Assembly: GCA_013152625.1 (NCBI GenBank)
Contig: JAADFY010000188.1
Coordinates: 1-30,067 of the forward strand
Direction: 5' to 3'
From: Alphaproteobacteria bacterium
GTDB lineage: Bacteria > Pseudomonadota > Alphaproteobacteria > Rhizobiales > Devosiaceae
Length of the DNA stretch: 30,067 nt
The translations under genes and the position numbers were made by a program. The notes beneath the pieces are model-generated. The model worked only from the letters and a program-made list of their open reading frames with translations. It made no database searches and was not told the origin of the DNA. Of this stretch, positions 8,267 to 16,823 are shown one piece after another; position 1 is the stretch's first letter, and the number at the start of each line of letters is the position of its first letter.

Positions 8267-8827
8267 TTGAGCGCAAACAATTCAGTTCTAAGCCATATTG
8301 CCCGTCCTTATGCGTCGGCGCTGTTTGATCTGGCCGGTGAGGCTGGCGAACTGGCAGACGTGGAGGCGGGTCTTGATCAGGTGGCCCAGCTGGCCGGCAC
8401 CAGCGACGATTTTGCCAGTTTCCTGCGCTCACCGGTTATATCGGCCGATGACAAATCCGCCACCATCGCCGCCATCATCAAAAAGGCCGGCGCCATCGGG
8501 CTCGTGGCCAACTTTTTAAGTCTGGTGGCCCGCAACCGGCGTTTGTTCGCCCTGGTGACCATGATCGGCGAGTTCAAGCGTCTCGCTGCGGGCGCCCGGG
8601 GCGAAATGCGGGCCGAAATCACCTCCGCGACACCCCTGTCGGCGGCCCACAAAAAGGGTCTGGCAGTGGCGCTGAAGAAAAAACTGGGCAATTCGATTGC
8701 CCTGGATACGCGTGTCGATCCCACTTTGATCGGCGGGCTGCAGGTCAAGGTCGGCTCGCAAATGATCGACACGTCCTTGCGCACAAAATTGACCGCCATG
8801 AAAATGGCCATGAAAGAGGTCGGGTAA
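8267..8827 (+). CDS. atpH: ATP synthase F1 subunit delta
   Basis: 186 residues from the TTG at 8267, exactly the normal length for bacterial delta. The N-terminus 'SHIARPYASALFDLA' and C-terminal 'DPTLIGGLQVKVGSQMIDTSLRTKL' are family hallmarks. Delta clamps the top of the F1 alpha3beta3 ring to the peripheral stalk of ATP synthase at the inner membrane. The start is inferred: no ATG or GTG exists at the homologous position, TTG 8267 fits the family alignment, and AAGGA lies 3 nt upstream, which is a short spacing. An ATG at 8210 would make a 205-residue protein with an atypical Gly-rich leader. The stop overlaps the atpA ATG by one base. This is the first gene of the atpHAGDC cluster. Confidence 0.92.
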   Translation: MSANNSVLSHIARPYASALFDLAGEAGELADVEAGLDQVAQLAGTSDDFASFLRSPVISADDKSATIAAIIKKAGAIGLVANFLSLVARNRRLFALVTMIGEFKRLAAGARGEMRAEITSATPLSAAHKKGLAVALKKKLGNSIALDTRVDPTLIGGLQVKVGSQMIDTSLRTKLTAMKMAMKEVG

Positions 8828-10359
8828 TGGATATCAAAGCGGCGGAAATTTCCGCCATCCTTAGGGATCAGATCAAGGATTTCGGCAAGGAGGCCCAGGT
8901 CTCCGAAGTCGGTCAGGTGCTCTCGGTGGGTGACGGCATTGCCCGGGTTTACGGCCTCGACAATGTGCAGGCCGGTGAACTGGTGGAATTCCCCGGTGCC
9001 ATTAAAGGCATGGCGCTCAATCTTGAGAGTGACAATGTCGGGGTGGTGATTTTCGGCTCTGACCGGGACATCAAGGAAGGCGATACCGTCAAGCGCACCG
9101 GTGCCATCGTCGATGTGCCCATCGGCAAGGAACTGCTCGGTCGGGTGGTGGACGGTCTGGGCAATCCCATCGACGGCAAGGGGCCGATCAAGACCAAGAC
9201 CCGGGCCCGGGTCGATGTCAAAGCGCCGGGTATTTTACCCCGCCGTTCGGTCCATGAACCCATGTCCACCGGTCTTAAAGCCATTGATGCCATGATCCCG
9301 GTGGGTCGGGGCCAGCGCGAACTGATCATCGGCGATCGCCAGACCGGCAAGACCGCCATTATTCTCGATACGTTCCTTAATCAAAAGCCCGCCCACGCCG
9401 GCAACGACGAGAATGAAAAACTTTATTGCATCTATGTGGCCGTGGGTCAGAAGCGCTCTACCGTTGCCCAGTTTGCCAAAGTGCTCGAAGACGCCGGCGC
9501 CATGGAATATTCCATTATTGTCGCCGCCACCGCTTCCGATCCGGCCCCCCTGCAGTTTCTGGCCCCGTTTACCGGCTGCGCCATGGGCGAGTTTTTCCGT
9601 GACAACGCCATGCACGCCGTGATCGCCTATGACGATCTGTCCAAACAGGCCGTCTCTTATCGCCAGATGTCATTGCTGCTGCGCCGCCCCCCCGGGCGCG
9701 AAGCCTATCCCGGCGATGTGTTTTACCTTCACTCGCGCCTGCTCGAACGGGCCGCCAAACTCAACGAAGCCCATGGTTCGGGCTCGTTGACCGCCCTGCC
9801 GGTGATTGAAACCCAGGCCAACGACGTTTCCGCCTATATTCCCACCAATGTGATCTCCATCACCGATGGTCAGATTTTCCTTGAGACCGAGCTGTTTTTT
9901 CAGGGCGTGCGCCCGGCGGTCAATGTGGGCCTGTCAGTTTCACGGGTGGGGTCCGCCGCCCAGATCAAGGCCATGAAACAGGTGGCCGGTTCCATCAAGG
10001 GGGAGTTGGCCCAGTATCGGGAAATGGCCGCTTTTGCCCAGTTCGGCTCCGATCTTGATGTCGCTACCCAGCGGTTGCTCAACCGTGGCGCCCGGCTGGT
10101 GGAACTTTTAAAACAGCCTCAGTTCTCGCCGTTAAAAACCGAAGAACAGGTGGTCATCATGTTTGCCGGGGTCAACGGTTATGTGGACGATGTGCCGGTG
10201 CGCTCCGTGCAGGCCTATGAGGCCGGCCTTTTGGGTGTGTTGCGCGCAAAGCACGCCGATCTGTTGTCCGACATCGCAAGCAAAAAAGAGGTTACCGATG
10301 ATATCAAGCAACGCTTGATCGCCGCGCTTGAGGCGTTCGGCAAAACTTTTACGCCCTGA
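8827..10359 (+). CDS. atpA: ATP synthase F1 subunit alpha
   Basis: 510 residues, standard length. The non-catalytic nucleotide-binding P-loop 'GDRQTGKT' lies at 169-176, and the arginine finger that reaches into the catalytic site is R373 in 'SVSRVGSAAQ'. The N-terminal beta-barrel 'VGDGIARVYGL' and the helical C-terminal domain are intact. Three alpha subunits alternate with three beta subunits in the F1 head on the cytoplasmic side of the inner membrane. The ATG shares one base with the atpH TAA, and GAGG lies 8 nt upstream inside atpH, so translation is coupled. atpG follows after 56 nt. Confidence 0.97.
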   Translation: MDIKAAEISAILRDQIKDFGKEAQVSEVGQVLSVGDGIARVYGLDNVQAGELVEFPGAIKGMALNLESDNVGVVIFGSDRDIKEGDTVKRTGAIVDVPIGKELLGRVVDGLGNPIDGKGPIKTKTRARVDVKAPGILPRRSVHEPMSTGLKAIDAMIPVGRGQRELIIGDRQTGKTAIILDTFLNQKPAHAGNDENEKLYCIYVAVGQKRSTVAQFAKVLEDAGAMEYSIIVAATASDPAPLQFLAPFTGCAMGEFFRDNAMHAVIAYDDLSKQAVSYRQMSLLLRRPPGREAYPGDVFYLHSRLLERAAKLNEAHGSGSLTALPVIETQANDVSAYIPTNVISITDGQIFLETELFFQGVRPAVNVGLSVSRVGSAAQIKAMKQVAGSIKGELAQYREMAAFAQFGSDLDVATQRLLNRGARLVELLKQPQFSPLKTEEQVVIMFAGVNGYVDDVPVRSVQAYEAGLLGVLRAKHADLLSDIASKKEVTDDIKQRLIAALEAFGKTFTP

Positions 10360-10415
10360 ACGCAATAAATAACCCCGCCTGAACCGGCAAAACTGAACTT
10401 TGGAGCTGGGCCGAA

Positions 10416-11309
10416 ATGGCATCACTCAAAGACTTGAAAAACCGGATCGCCTCGGTCAAATCGACCCAGAAGATCACCAAGGCCATGCAAATGGTCGCCG
10501 CCGCCAAATTGCGCAAAGCCCAGGAGCTTGCCGAGGCGGCGCGCCCCTATGCGGAGCGCATGGACATTGTGCTGGCCGGTCTGTCCGCCGCTTACAAGGA
10601 CCGGGACGATGCGCCGGCCCTGCTCAAGGGCACCGGGGCCGACAAGACACACCTGCTGATTGTTGCCACCGCCGAGCGGGGGCTGTGCGGGGGCTTTAAT
10701 TCGTCCATTGCACGTCTGGCCCGGGATCATGCGCAAAAGCTGCTGGCGGATGGCAAAACCGTAAAAATTCTTTGTGTTGGCAAAAAGGGCCATGATGTTT
10801 TGCGCCGCCTGTTCGAGGAACACATCATCGATCTGATTTCGTTCAAGGACGTCAAACAGATCGGTTTTGCCAATGCAGCCTCCATCGGCAGCCGGGTGCT
10901 TGAAATGTACGAGGGGGGTGAATTTGACATCGCCACCCTGTTTTATTCGCGCTTCAAGTCGGTCATGTCCCAGATCCCCACCGCCCAGCAGCTTGTGCCG
11001 GCCGCCTTTAAGGACGCCGACGAAGGCGAGAGCGAAAGCGAATTGGTCAATGTGGCCAATTATGACTATGAGCCCGGCGAGGAGGAAATTCTCGCCGATC
11101 TGTTGCCGCGCAATGTCACGGTGCAGATTTTCCGGGCGTTGCTGGAAAACGGTGCCGGGGAAATGGGCGCCAAAATGAGCGCCATGGACAGCGCCACCCG
11201 CAATGCCGGGGATATGATAGACCGCCTGACCTTAAGCTTTAACCGCCAGCGTCAGGCGCAGATTACCAAGGAATTGATCGAAATTATTTCAGGCGCTGAA
11301 GCGCTCTGA
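10416..11309 (+). CDS. atpG: ATP synthase F1 subunit gamma
   Basis: 297 residues. The N-terminal helix 'KNRIASVKSTQKITKAMQMVAAAKL' and the C-terminal helix 'MDSATRNAGDMIDRLTLSFNRQRQAQI' are the two long helices that form the rotating coiled coil inside F1. Between them is the Rossmann-like domain with 'SERGLCGGFN'-type sequence (here AERGLCGGFN). Gamma couples proton-driven rotation to ATP synthesis. The start ATG has GGAG about 10 nt upstream. It lies between atpA and atpD, 20 nt before the latter. Nothing unusual was seen. Confidence 0.96.
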   Translation: MASLKDLKNRIASVKSTQKITKAMQMVAAAKLRKAQELAEAARPYAERMDIVLAGLSAAYKDRDDAPALLKGTGADKTHLLIVATAERGLCGGFNSSIARLARDHAQKLLADGKTVKILCVGKKGHDVLRRLFEEHIIDLISFKDVKQIGFANAASIGSRVLEMYEGGEFDIATLFYSRFKSVMSQIPTAQQLVPAAFKDADEGESESELVNVANYDYEPGEEEILADLLPRNVTVQIFRALLENGAGEMGAKMSAMDSATRNAGDMIDRLTLSFNRQRQAQITKELIEIISGAEAL

Positions 11310-11329
11310 TCGGTACGAGGAACCAAAAG

Positions 11330-12770
11330 ATGCCAGCCAGCAAGAAATCTACCGGACGGATCGTGCAAGTGATCGGCGCCGTTATCGACGTGGAATTCGA
11401 CGGTCACCTGCCCGCCATTCTTAACGCCCTTGAAACCGACAATAACGGCAACAGGCTGGTCCTTGAAGTGGCCCTTCACCTGGGCGAGAACACGGTGCGC
11501 ACCATTGCCATGGACACCTCCGAGGGTTTGGTTCGTGGCCAGGAGGTCACCGATCTGGGCGAACCGATCACGGTGCCCGTGGGCGACGAGACCCTGGGGC
11601 GGATCATGAACGTTATCGGTGAGCCCATTGACGAGGCCGGACCGGTCAAAACCGCTATCCGCCGCGCCATCCATCAGGATGCGCCCTCTTTTGTGGAGCA
11701 AAACCCGGAAGCGCAAATCCTGGTCACCGGCATCAAGGTGGTGGATTTGCTCGCCCCTTACGCCAGGGGCGGCAAGATCGGTCTGTTCGGCGGCGCCGGG
11801 GTGGGCAAGACGGTGCTTATTCAGGAACTCATCAACAATGTGGCCAACTCCCACGGCGGTTATTCGGTTTTTGCCGGGGTGGGCGAGCGTACCCGCGAGG
11901 GCAACGATCTTTACCACGAAATGATCGAATCCGGCGTCAACAAGGACCCCAAAGAGCACGGCTCGGCGGCGGGTTCGAAATGCGCACTGATTTTCGGTCA
12001 GATGAACGAGCCTCCGGGGGCCCGTGCCCGGGTGGCGCTTTCGGGCCTGACCGTTGCCGAGCATTTCCGCGATCAGGGCCAGGACGTGTTGTTCTTTGTG
12101 GACAATATCTTCCGCTTTACCCAGGCGGGTTCCGAGGTCTCCGCCCTTTTGGGCCGTATTCCTTCTGCTGTGGGCTATCAGCCCACCCTGTCCACCGACA
12201 TGGGCACCATGCAGGAACGGATCACCACCACCCACAAGGGTTCGATCACTTCGGTGCAGGCCATTTACGTGCCTGCCGACGATCTCACCGACTGCGCCCG
12301 CCACTTCGTTTGCCCACCTGGACGCCACCACGGTGCTCAACCGGGCCATTTCGGAAAAAGGCATTTATCCCGCCGTGGACCCGCTGGATTCAACCTCACG
12401 CATGCTTGACCCGGGCATTGTCGGCCAGGAGCATTATGAGGTCGCCCGTGCGGTGCAGGAGATTTTGCAGCGCTATAAATCCCTTCAGGACATTATCGCC
12501 ATTTTGGGCATGGATGAGCTGTCCGAAGAGGACAAGCTGGCTGTGGCCCGGGCCCGCAAGATCGAGCGTTTCATGTCCCAGCCGTTTTTTGTCGCCGAAG
12601 TGTTTACCGGCACCTCGGGGATTTTCGTCAAGCTCGAAGACACCATCAAGGGCTTTAAGGGTCTGGTGGATGGGGAGTATGATCATTTGCCCGAAGCGGC
12701 CTTTTATATGGTCGGCACCATCGACGATGCGGTGACCAAGGCGCAAAAACTGGCGGCTCAGGCCGCATAG
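11330..12770 (+). pseudogene. atpD: ATP synthase F1 subunit beta, reading frame broken by a frameshift (probable sequence error)
   Basis: From ATG 11330 (GAGGA 8 nt upstream) the frame encodes a normal beta subunit through D321, including the catalytic P-loop 'GGAGVGKT' (154-161), 'GVGERTREGNDL' and the 'FVDNIFRFTQAG' block. After codon 12290-12292 the frame changes. The original frame adds 38 unrelated residues and stops at 12409. From 12294 another frame resumes perfect beta sequence ('APATSFAHLDATTVL') through the DELSEED motif to the stop at 12768-12770. The family consensus 'LTDPAPAT' shows that two C residues are missing between GAC and TGCG. With them restored the protein is 480 residues, the standard length. 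The truncated product would lose about 160 C-terminal residues. All other atp genes are intact and the downstream part shows no decay, so a sequencing or assembly error is more likely than a real loss. There is no slippery heptamer. Confidence 0.93.
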
Positions 12771-12787
12771 AGCGTTTCCAGGAGTGA

Positions 12788-12827
12788 GATGGACAGAGTA
12801 AACGATCCGGTGGATCGTTTATCCATC
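12788..12827. repeat. Palindromic hairpin element in the atpD-atpC spacer
   Basis: Nested inverted repeats: inner arms AAACGATCC (12800-12808) and GGATCGTTT (12812-12820) with a 3-nt loop, and outer arms GATGGA (12788-12793) and TCCATC (12822-12827), separated from the inner arms by CAGAGT on one side and A on the other. It sits in a 122-nt spacer, long for this operon. The flanks (AGCGTTTCCAGGA just before, and a CGGTTATCCGG...AAGCGACC run after) resemble dispersed intergenic repeats of Rhizobiales-type genomes. That family link is from memory and uncertain. Confidence 0.7.
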
Positions 12828-12892
12828 AAACGGACCCGGTTATCCGGTTCGCAAAAAGCGACCAAACAGGACTCTGAGAAGGCAAATTCAGG

Positions 12893-13318
12893 ATGGCCGA
12901 CACGGTAAAAGTTGAAATCGTCTCACCGGAAAAGCTGGTGTTAAGCGACATGGTGACTTCGGTCACCGTGCCGGGCGTCGAGGGCTATTTTACGATCATG
13001 GGGGATCATGGTGCCTTAATGAGCGTGCTCAAGCCCGGCTTTGTGACTGTGCACGGGGAAAAAGACGCATCGCGGACCTACTATGTTCGTGGGGGCTTTG
13101 CAGAAGTGACCGAAAACGGGCTTACGGTACTGGCGGAAGAGGCGCGGACCGGGGCAGACTTTGAAATCGAGGAAGTCAAATCGGCCATTCTCGCCGCCGA
13201 GGAAGAGCTGAAGAAAGCCGAGATTCCTGAGGCGAAAAACCTCGCCCAAGCCACCCTGGATGGCTGGAACAACCTGCTGGTGGATGCGCAGCACATGGGC
13301 CCCACTGTGCAGCTCTGA
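12893..13318 (+). CDS. atpC: ATP synthase F1 subunit epsilon
   Basis: 141 residues: an N-terminal ten-strand beta-sandwich (about 1-88, with 'VPGVEGYFTIMGDHGALMSVLKPG') and a C-terminal helical hairpin (about 90-138). Epsilon sits on the rotor foot with gamma, and its C-terminal helices can inhibit ATP hydrolysis. The start at 12893 has GAGAAGG about 10 nt upstream. It is the last gene of the cluster, separated from atpD by a 122-nt spacer with a palindromic element and followed 28 nt after the stop by an intrinsic terminator. The gene itself looks normal. Confidence 0.95.
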   Translation: MADTVKVEIVSPEKLVLSDMVTSVTVPGVEGYFTIMGDHGALMSVLKPGFVTVHGEKDASRTYYVRGGFAEVTENGLTVLAEEARTGADFEIEEVKSAILAAEEELKKAEIPEAKNLAQATLDGWNNLLVDAQHMGPTVQL

Positions 13319-13346
13319 CCCGCGCGACATTGTTGATGTGAATGTG

Positions 13347-13371
13347 AGGCGCCCTGCAGGGCGCCTTTTTT
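13347..13371 (+). terminator. Intrinsic terminator of the atp operon
   Basis: AGGCGCCC (13347-13354), loop TGCA, GGGCGCCT (13359-13366), followed directly by a T tract to 13371. A perfect 8-bp GC-rich stem plus U tract 28 nt after the atpC stop is a canonical rho-independent terminator. Confidence 0.92.
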
Positions 13372-13531
13372 GTGTCTGAAAACGGCCCGACAGGTCCCCC
13401 TGACACTGCCCGGTGAATGGGAACGGATTTTTAAGTACACATCCGTAAGTTGATGCAATTAGTTGCGAACCCGCCAGCATATTGGCGGTTCTTCACCCCG
13501 GGGCACCCCAAAACATATGGCCGAACTTCCC

Positions 13532-15985
13532 ATGAAAAACGAAACCAAAACCAAAAACACTTCTTTGCTGTCCAACATTTCGGTCAAATTGCGCATTGCG
13601 ATCATATGCCTGATCCCGGCGGTCGGGCTGATATATGTGGGTGGCAACCAGATTTTCACGGATTACCAGGAAAGCGCTGAAGCTGACTATCTGGTTAAAG
13701 TGATTGAGGGATTACCTGTGGCCACCGAGCTCATCAATCAGCTTCAGCGCGAGCGCGGTGCCTCCATCGGCTTCCTCAGCTCCGGGGGGCTGGCGTTCAA
13801 GGATGCGATTGCCGATCAGGTGGTGGCCACCGACAAGGCGCTGGCTGCCTACAACGATACCTATAATGCTGAACATCGCCAGAAGCTCGGGCCGCGTCTG
13901 GGTGAGATTGCCCTTGAGGCGATCAGCGATCTGGCACGTCTGGATGCGGTTCGCGCCAACGTTATCTCGCAATCCATCAGTGAAGTTGAGACGGTTGAGT
14001 TTTTTACCATTGCCGTTGACGATCTGCTCACCGTCGTGGAATCGGCGGAGAAAGTGGCCTCAAACCCCGGCATCGTCAACGCCCTGGTTGCCTACGACTT
14101 GTTGTTGCAGGTCAAGGAAAAAGCAGGTCTGGAGCGAGCGGTTGGCGCCAGAGGCTTTAACAACGGCTCGTTTGATCTCGCCACCTACAACATCTTTATT
14201 GGCTTGGTCGCCCAACAGGAAATAACCTCGAAACTGTTTCGTACCTTTGTTAAGGAGGCCTCGCTTGCATCCGTGAAAGAGATTGTGGCCGGTCCGGCCA
14301 TGGTCGAAATCAAGTCCATAAGGAAACGTATCGCCTCGGCGGGCCCTCAGGCTGCCTTGACCGGTGTGACCGCACAGGACTGGTTTGAGATCGCAACCAA
14401 ACATATTGGCTATTACAAGCAGATTGAAGACTTGCTAAGCGCTGATTTAATCGCCGATGCCGCTGGTATCGCCGCCGCCAGTCAGGCCCGGCTTTGGATG
14501 GCAGTTGCAATTAACACCGCGATCGCCCTGCTCACCCTTGTTCTCGGGGTTATCGTTGTTCGTTCGGTGACGGTGCCGGTGGGGCGCCTGACCGACACCA
14601 TGCGGTCCCTGGCCGACGGCAATCTGGAAACTGAAGTCGAAGGCATTGCCAACAAGGATGAGCTGGGCGACATGGCCCGTGCCGTTGAGGTGTTCAAGCA
14701 AAACGGCCTTAAGGTCCGCGACATGACCGAAGCCGAGGCGGAACGGATCAAACGGGTGGCCCGTGAGCGAACGGAAATGATGGGTGAGCTTAAATCCGGG
14801 TTCGGTATTGTTGTCGATGCCGCCATTGCCGGGGATCTGCAAAAACGGGTCCCGACCGAGTTTGCCGACGAAGAACTTAATCAGCTGGCGGGTGGGATCA
14901 ACAATTTACTCGATACTGTCGAACGCGGAATATCGGAGACCGGCAAGGTTCTGTCGGCCCTGTCCAGCCTTGATCTTACCCCCCGGGTCATGGGCGCGTA
15001 TGAGGGTGCGTTTGATACGCTTAAAAACGACACCAACGCCATGGCCGACAAACTGACCGAAATCGTCGGTCAGTTACGTCTGACCTCCCGGGGCGTTAAA
15101 ACGGCGACGGGGGAAATCCTTTCCGGCGCCAACGATTTGTCCGAACGCACCACACGCCAGGCGGCAACCATCGAACAGACCTCGGCGGCCATGGAACAAC
15201 TGGCCACCACCGTTACCCAGAACGCGGAACGGGCCGAAAAGGCGGGTGCCGTTGCCAATGACGTTACGGTGGCGGCCGAAAAGGGCGGTGAGGTCATGCA
15301 TAAAGCCAATGATGCCATGGAGCGCATCACTTCTTCTTCGGCCAAAATTTCCAACATCATCGGCATGATTGACGATATTGCCTTTCAGACCAACCTTTTG
15401 GCGCTTAACGCCTCGGTGGAGGCGGCCCGGGCCGGGGAGGCCGGCAAGGGATTTGCCGTGGTTGCCATAGAGGTGCGCCGACTGGCCCAAAGCGCCGCAG
15501 AGGCATCCTCGGAGGTCAAGGTCCTCATCGAACAAAGCGCTACCGAGGTCAGCCAGGGTTCGAAACTGGTGTCCACCGCCGCCGACAAACTTGAAGAAAT
15601 GCTCGAAGCGGTGCGCCAGAATTCGTCTTTGATGCAATCCATTGCAACGGAAAGCCGGGAGCAGGCCTCCTCCATTGGCGAGGTCAACGCGGCGGTGCGC
15701 CAGATGGACGAAATGACCCAGCACAATGCGGCCCTGGTCGAGCAGACCAATGCCGCCATCGAGCAAACCGAATCCCAGGCCAGTGAACTGGACGGGATTG
15801 TTGATCAGTTCAAGGTTGGCGGTGAGGGGGCCCCGGCGGCCAGCAACCCGCGGCCCAATGGTGTGCGGGCCCATGGTGCGCGGCCCAATGGTGTGCGGGA
15901 ATTGCAATCAAAGGTGGCCAGCGCAGCAAAGTCCTATCTGACAGAGGGTAGCGCTGCGGTGGACAGCGACTGGCAGGAATTCTGA
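13532..15985 (+). CDS. Methyl-accepting chemotaxis protein with NIT-type sensor domain
   Basis: 817 residues from the ATG at 13532. Transmembrane segment 1 lies near 19-37 and segment 2 near 322-343. The periplasmic region between them (about 60-300) begins 'ELINQLQRERGASIGFLSSGG', the signature of the NIT domain, proposed to sense nitrate or nitrite. A HAMP domain (about 343-395) and a second HAMP-like helical stretch follow, then the cytoplasmic signalling hairpin with tip 'DIAFQTNLLALNASVEAARAGE'. The C-terminus is DWQEF, an xWxxF-type tether for CheR/CheB, reached through a linker with a 15-bp tandem repeat. It signals to CheA/CheW. In-frame starts at 13517 (ATG) and 13463 (TTG) are possible, and none has a good Shine-Dalgarno sequence. 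No che genes are nearby. Confidence 0.9.
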   Translation: MKNETKTKNTSLLSNISVKLRIAIICLIPAVGLIYVGGNQIFTDYQESAEADYLVKVIEGLPVATELINQLQRERGASIGFLSSGGLAFKDAIADQVVATDKALAAYNDTYNAEHRQKLGPRLGEIALEAISDLARLDAVRANVISQSISEVETVEFFTIAVDDLLTVVESAEKVASNPGIVNALVAYDLLLQVKEKAGLERAVGARGFNNGSFDLATYNIFIGLVAQQEITSKLFRTFVKEASLASVKEIVAGPAMVEIKSIRKRIASAGPQAALTGVTAQDWFEIATKHIGYYKQIEDLLSADLIADAAGIAAASQARLWMAVAINTAIALLTLVLGVIVVRSVTVPVGRLTDTMRSLADGNLETEVEGIANKDELGDMARAVEVFKQNGLKVRDMTEAEAERIKRVARERTEMMGELKSGFGIVVDAAIAGDLQKRVPTEFADEELNQLAGGINNLLDTVERGISETGKVLSALSSLDLTPRVMGAYEGAFDTLKNDTNAMADKLTEIVGQLRLTSRGVKTATGEILSGANDLSERTTRQAATIEQTSAAMEQLATTVTQNAERAEKAGAVANDVTVAAEKGGEVMHKANDAMERITSSSAKISNIIGMIDDIAFQTNLLALNASVEAARAGEAGKGFAVVAIEVRRLAQSAAEASSEVKVLIEQSATEVSQGSKLVSTAADKLEEMLEAVRQNSSLMQSIATESREQASSIGEVNAAVRQMDEMTQHNAALVEQTNAAIEQTESQASELDGIVDQFKVGGEGAPAASNPRPNGVRAHGARPNGVRELQSKVASAAKSYLTEGSAAVDSDWQEF
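15851..15895. repeat. Three 15-bp tandem units in the chemoreceptor linker
   Basis: Units at 15851-15865, 15866-15880 and 15881-15895. The first and third are identical (CGGCCCAATGGTGTG) and the middle one is diverged. They encode RPNGV-RAHGA-RPNGV inside the flexible linker before the C-terminal DWQEF tether. The repeats keep the frame. Confidence 0.85.
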
Positions 15986-16045
15986 TTTTGTCCACCGCCC
16001 CGGACTTGATCGGGGGCCTGCCCAGCTTAACCTGGCGATAAAGGT

Positions 16046-16064
16046 CCCGGCCCCGGAGGCCGGG
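16046..16064. terminator. Hairpin between converging chemoreceptor and racemase genes
   Basis: CCCGGCC (16046-16052), loop CCGGA, GGCCGGG (16058-16064): a perfect 7-bp stem in the gap between two convergent genes, without a clear T tract on either side. Upstream, CCCCGGACTTGATCGGGG-like sequence (about 16000-16016) forms another weak inverted repeat. The position suits transcription termination or a dispersed intergenic repeat. Confidence 0.35.
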
Positions 16065-16133
16065 TTGGTGTGATGGGTTACGCATGGTGACAGATGCGGC
16101 ACCGACCGCGAGGTAAAATGGCCAACCGCCCCG

Positions 16134-16823
16134 CTATTCGGCCAAAGCGATATCCACCAGCGCTTTGGCATGCAGTTCGGTGGTATCAAACACCGGCAGG
16201 GGGCTGTCGTTTTCACTAATGAGCATGGCGATTTCCGTGCACCCTAAAATCACCGCCTCAGCCCCCAGAGCCGCCAGTCGCTTGATGGCCTCAATATAGG
16301 TTTTGCGCGACCGGTCGCGCACGATGCCTTTGCACAGTTCCTCAAAAATGATCGCGTTCAGGTCCGTGTGGCCAACCCCGGGGGCAAAACTCTCGATCCC
16401 TCCGGCGGCAAGCCGGTCGTGGTAAAAGCGTTCTTCCATGGTAAAGTGGGTGCCCAAAACCCCCACCCTACCCATGCCATGGGCCTTCAAGGCACCGACG
16501 GTGGGGTCGGCGATATGGACAAAGGGCAGGTTTATGGCCGCTTCGATCCGGGGGGCACAAATGTGCATGGTATTGGTGGCCAGAGCGATCAGATGGGCCC
16601 CGCCCACCTCCAGCCGGCGGGCCTCACCGGCCAGCAGTTCGCCTGCCGCGTCCCAGTCGTTGCGGGTTTGCATTTCGGCAATGGGTGCAAAATCCACCGA
16701 AGCGATCAACAGGGGTGCCGAAGCCAGACCCCCCCGGCGGCTGGCGGTTTCGCGGTTGATAATCTGGTAATAATGCAGGGTGCTCTGCCAGCTCATGCCG
16801 CCAATCAGGCCAATGGTTTTCAT
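16134..16823 (-). CDS. Aspartate/glutamate racemase family protein (YgeA-like)
   Basis: 229 residues with the two-domain Asp/Glu racemase fold. The N-terminus 'MKTIGLIGGMSWQST' is typical of the aspartate racemase branch. The first catalytic position is threonine, T83 in 'ATNTMH', and the second is cysteine, C195 in 'GCTEI'. A Thr/Cys pair is what I recall for E. coli YgeA, an amino-acid racemase, whereas classical members have two cysteines. It probably interconverts L- and D-forms of an acidic or other amino acid. The ATG at 16823 overlaps the rppH TGA (ATGA), so translation is coupled to rppH. Linkage to peptidoglycan precursor supply is possible but unproven. Confidence 0.85.
   Translation of the reverse strand: MKTIGLIGGMSWQSTLHYYQIINRETASRRGGLASAPLLIASVDFAPIAEMQTRNDWDAAGELLAGEARRLEVGGAHLIALATNTMHICAPRIEAAINLPFVHIADPTVGALKAHGMGRVGVLGTHFTMEERFYHDRLAAGGIESFAPGVGHTDLNAIIFEELCKGIVRDRSRKTYIEAIKRLAALGAEAVILGCTEIAMLISENDSPLPVFDTTELHAKALVDIALAE

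Noticed and set aside
12288..12300. Programmed frameshift in atpD
   Set aside because: No slippery heptamer, stimulatory stem or in-frame stop pausing site is seen, and a +1 skip would drop the conserved proline of 'TDPAPAT'. A missing CC explains the data better.
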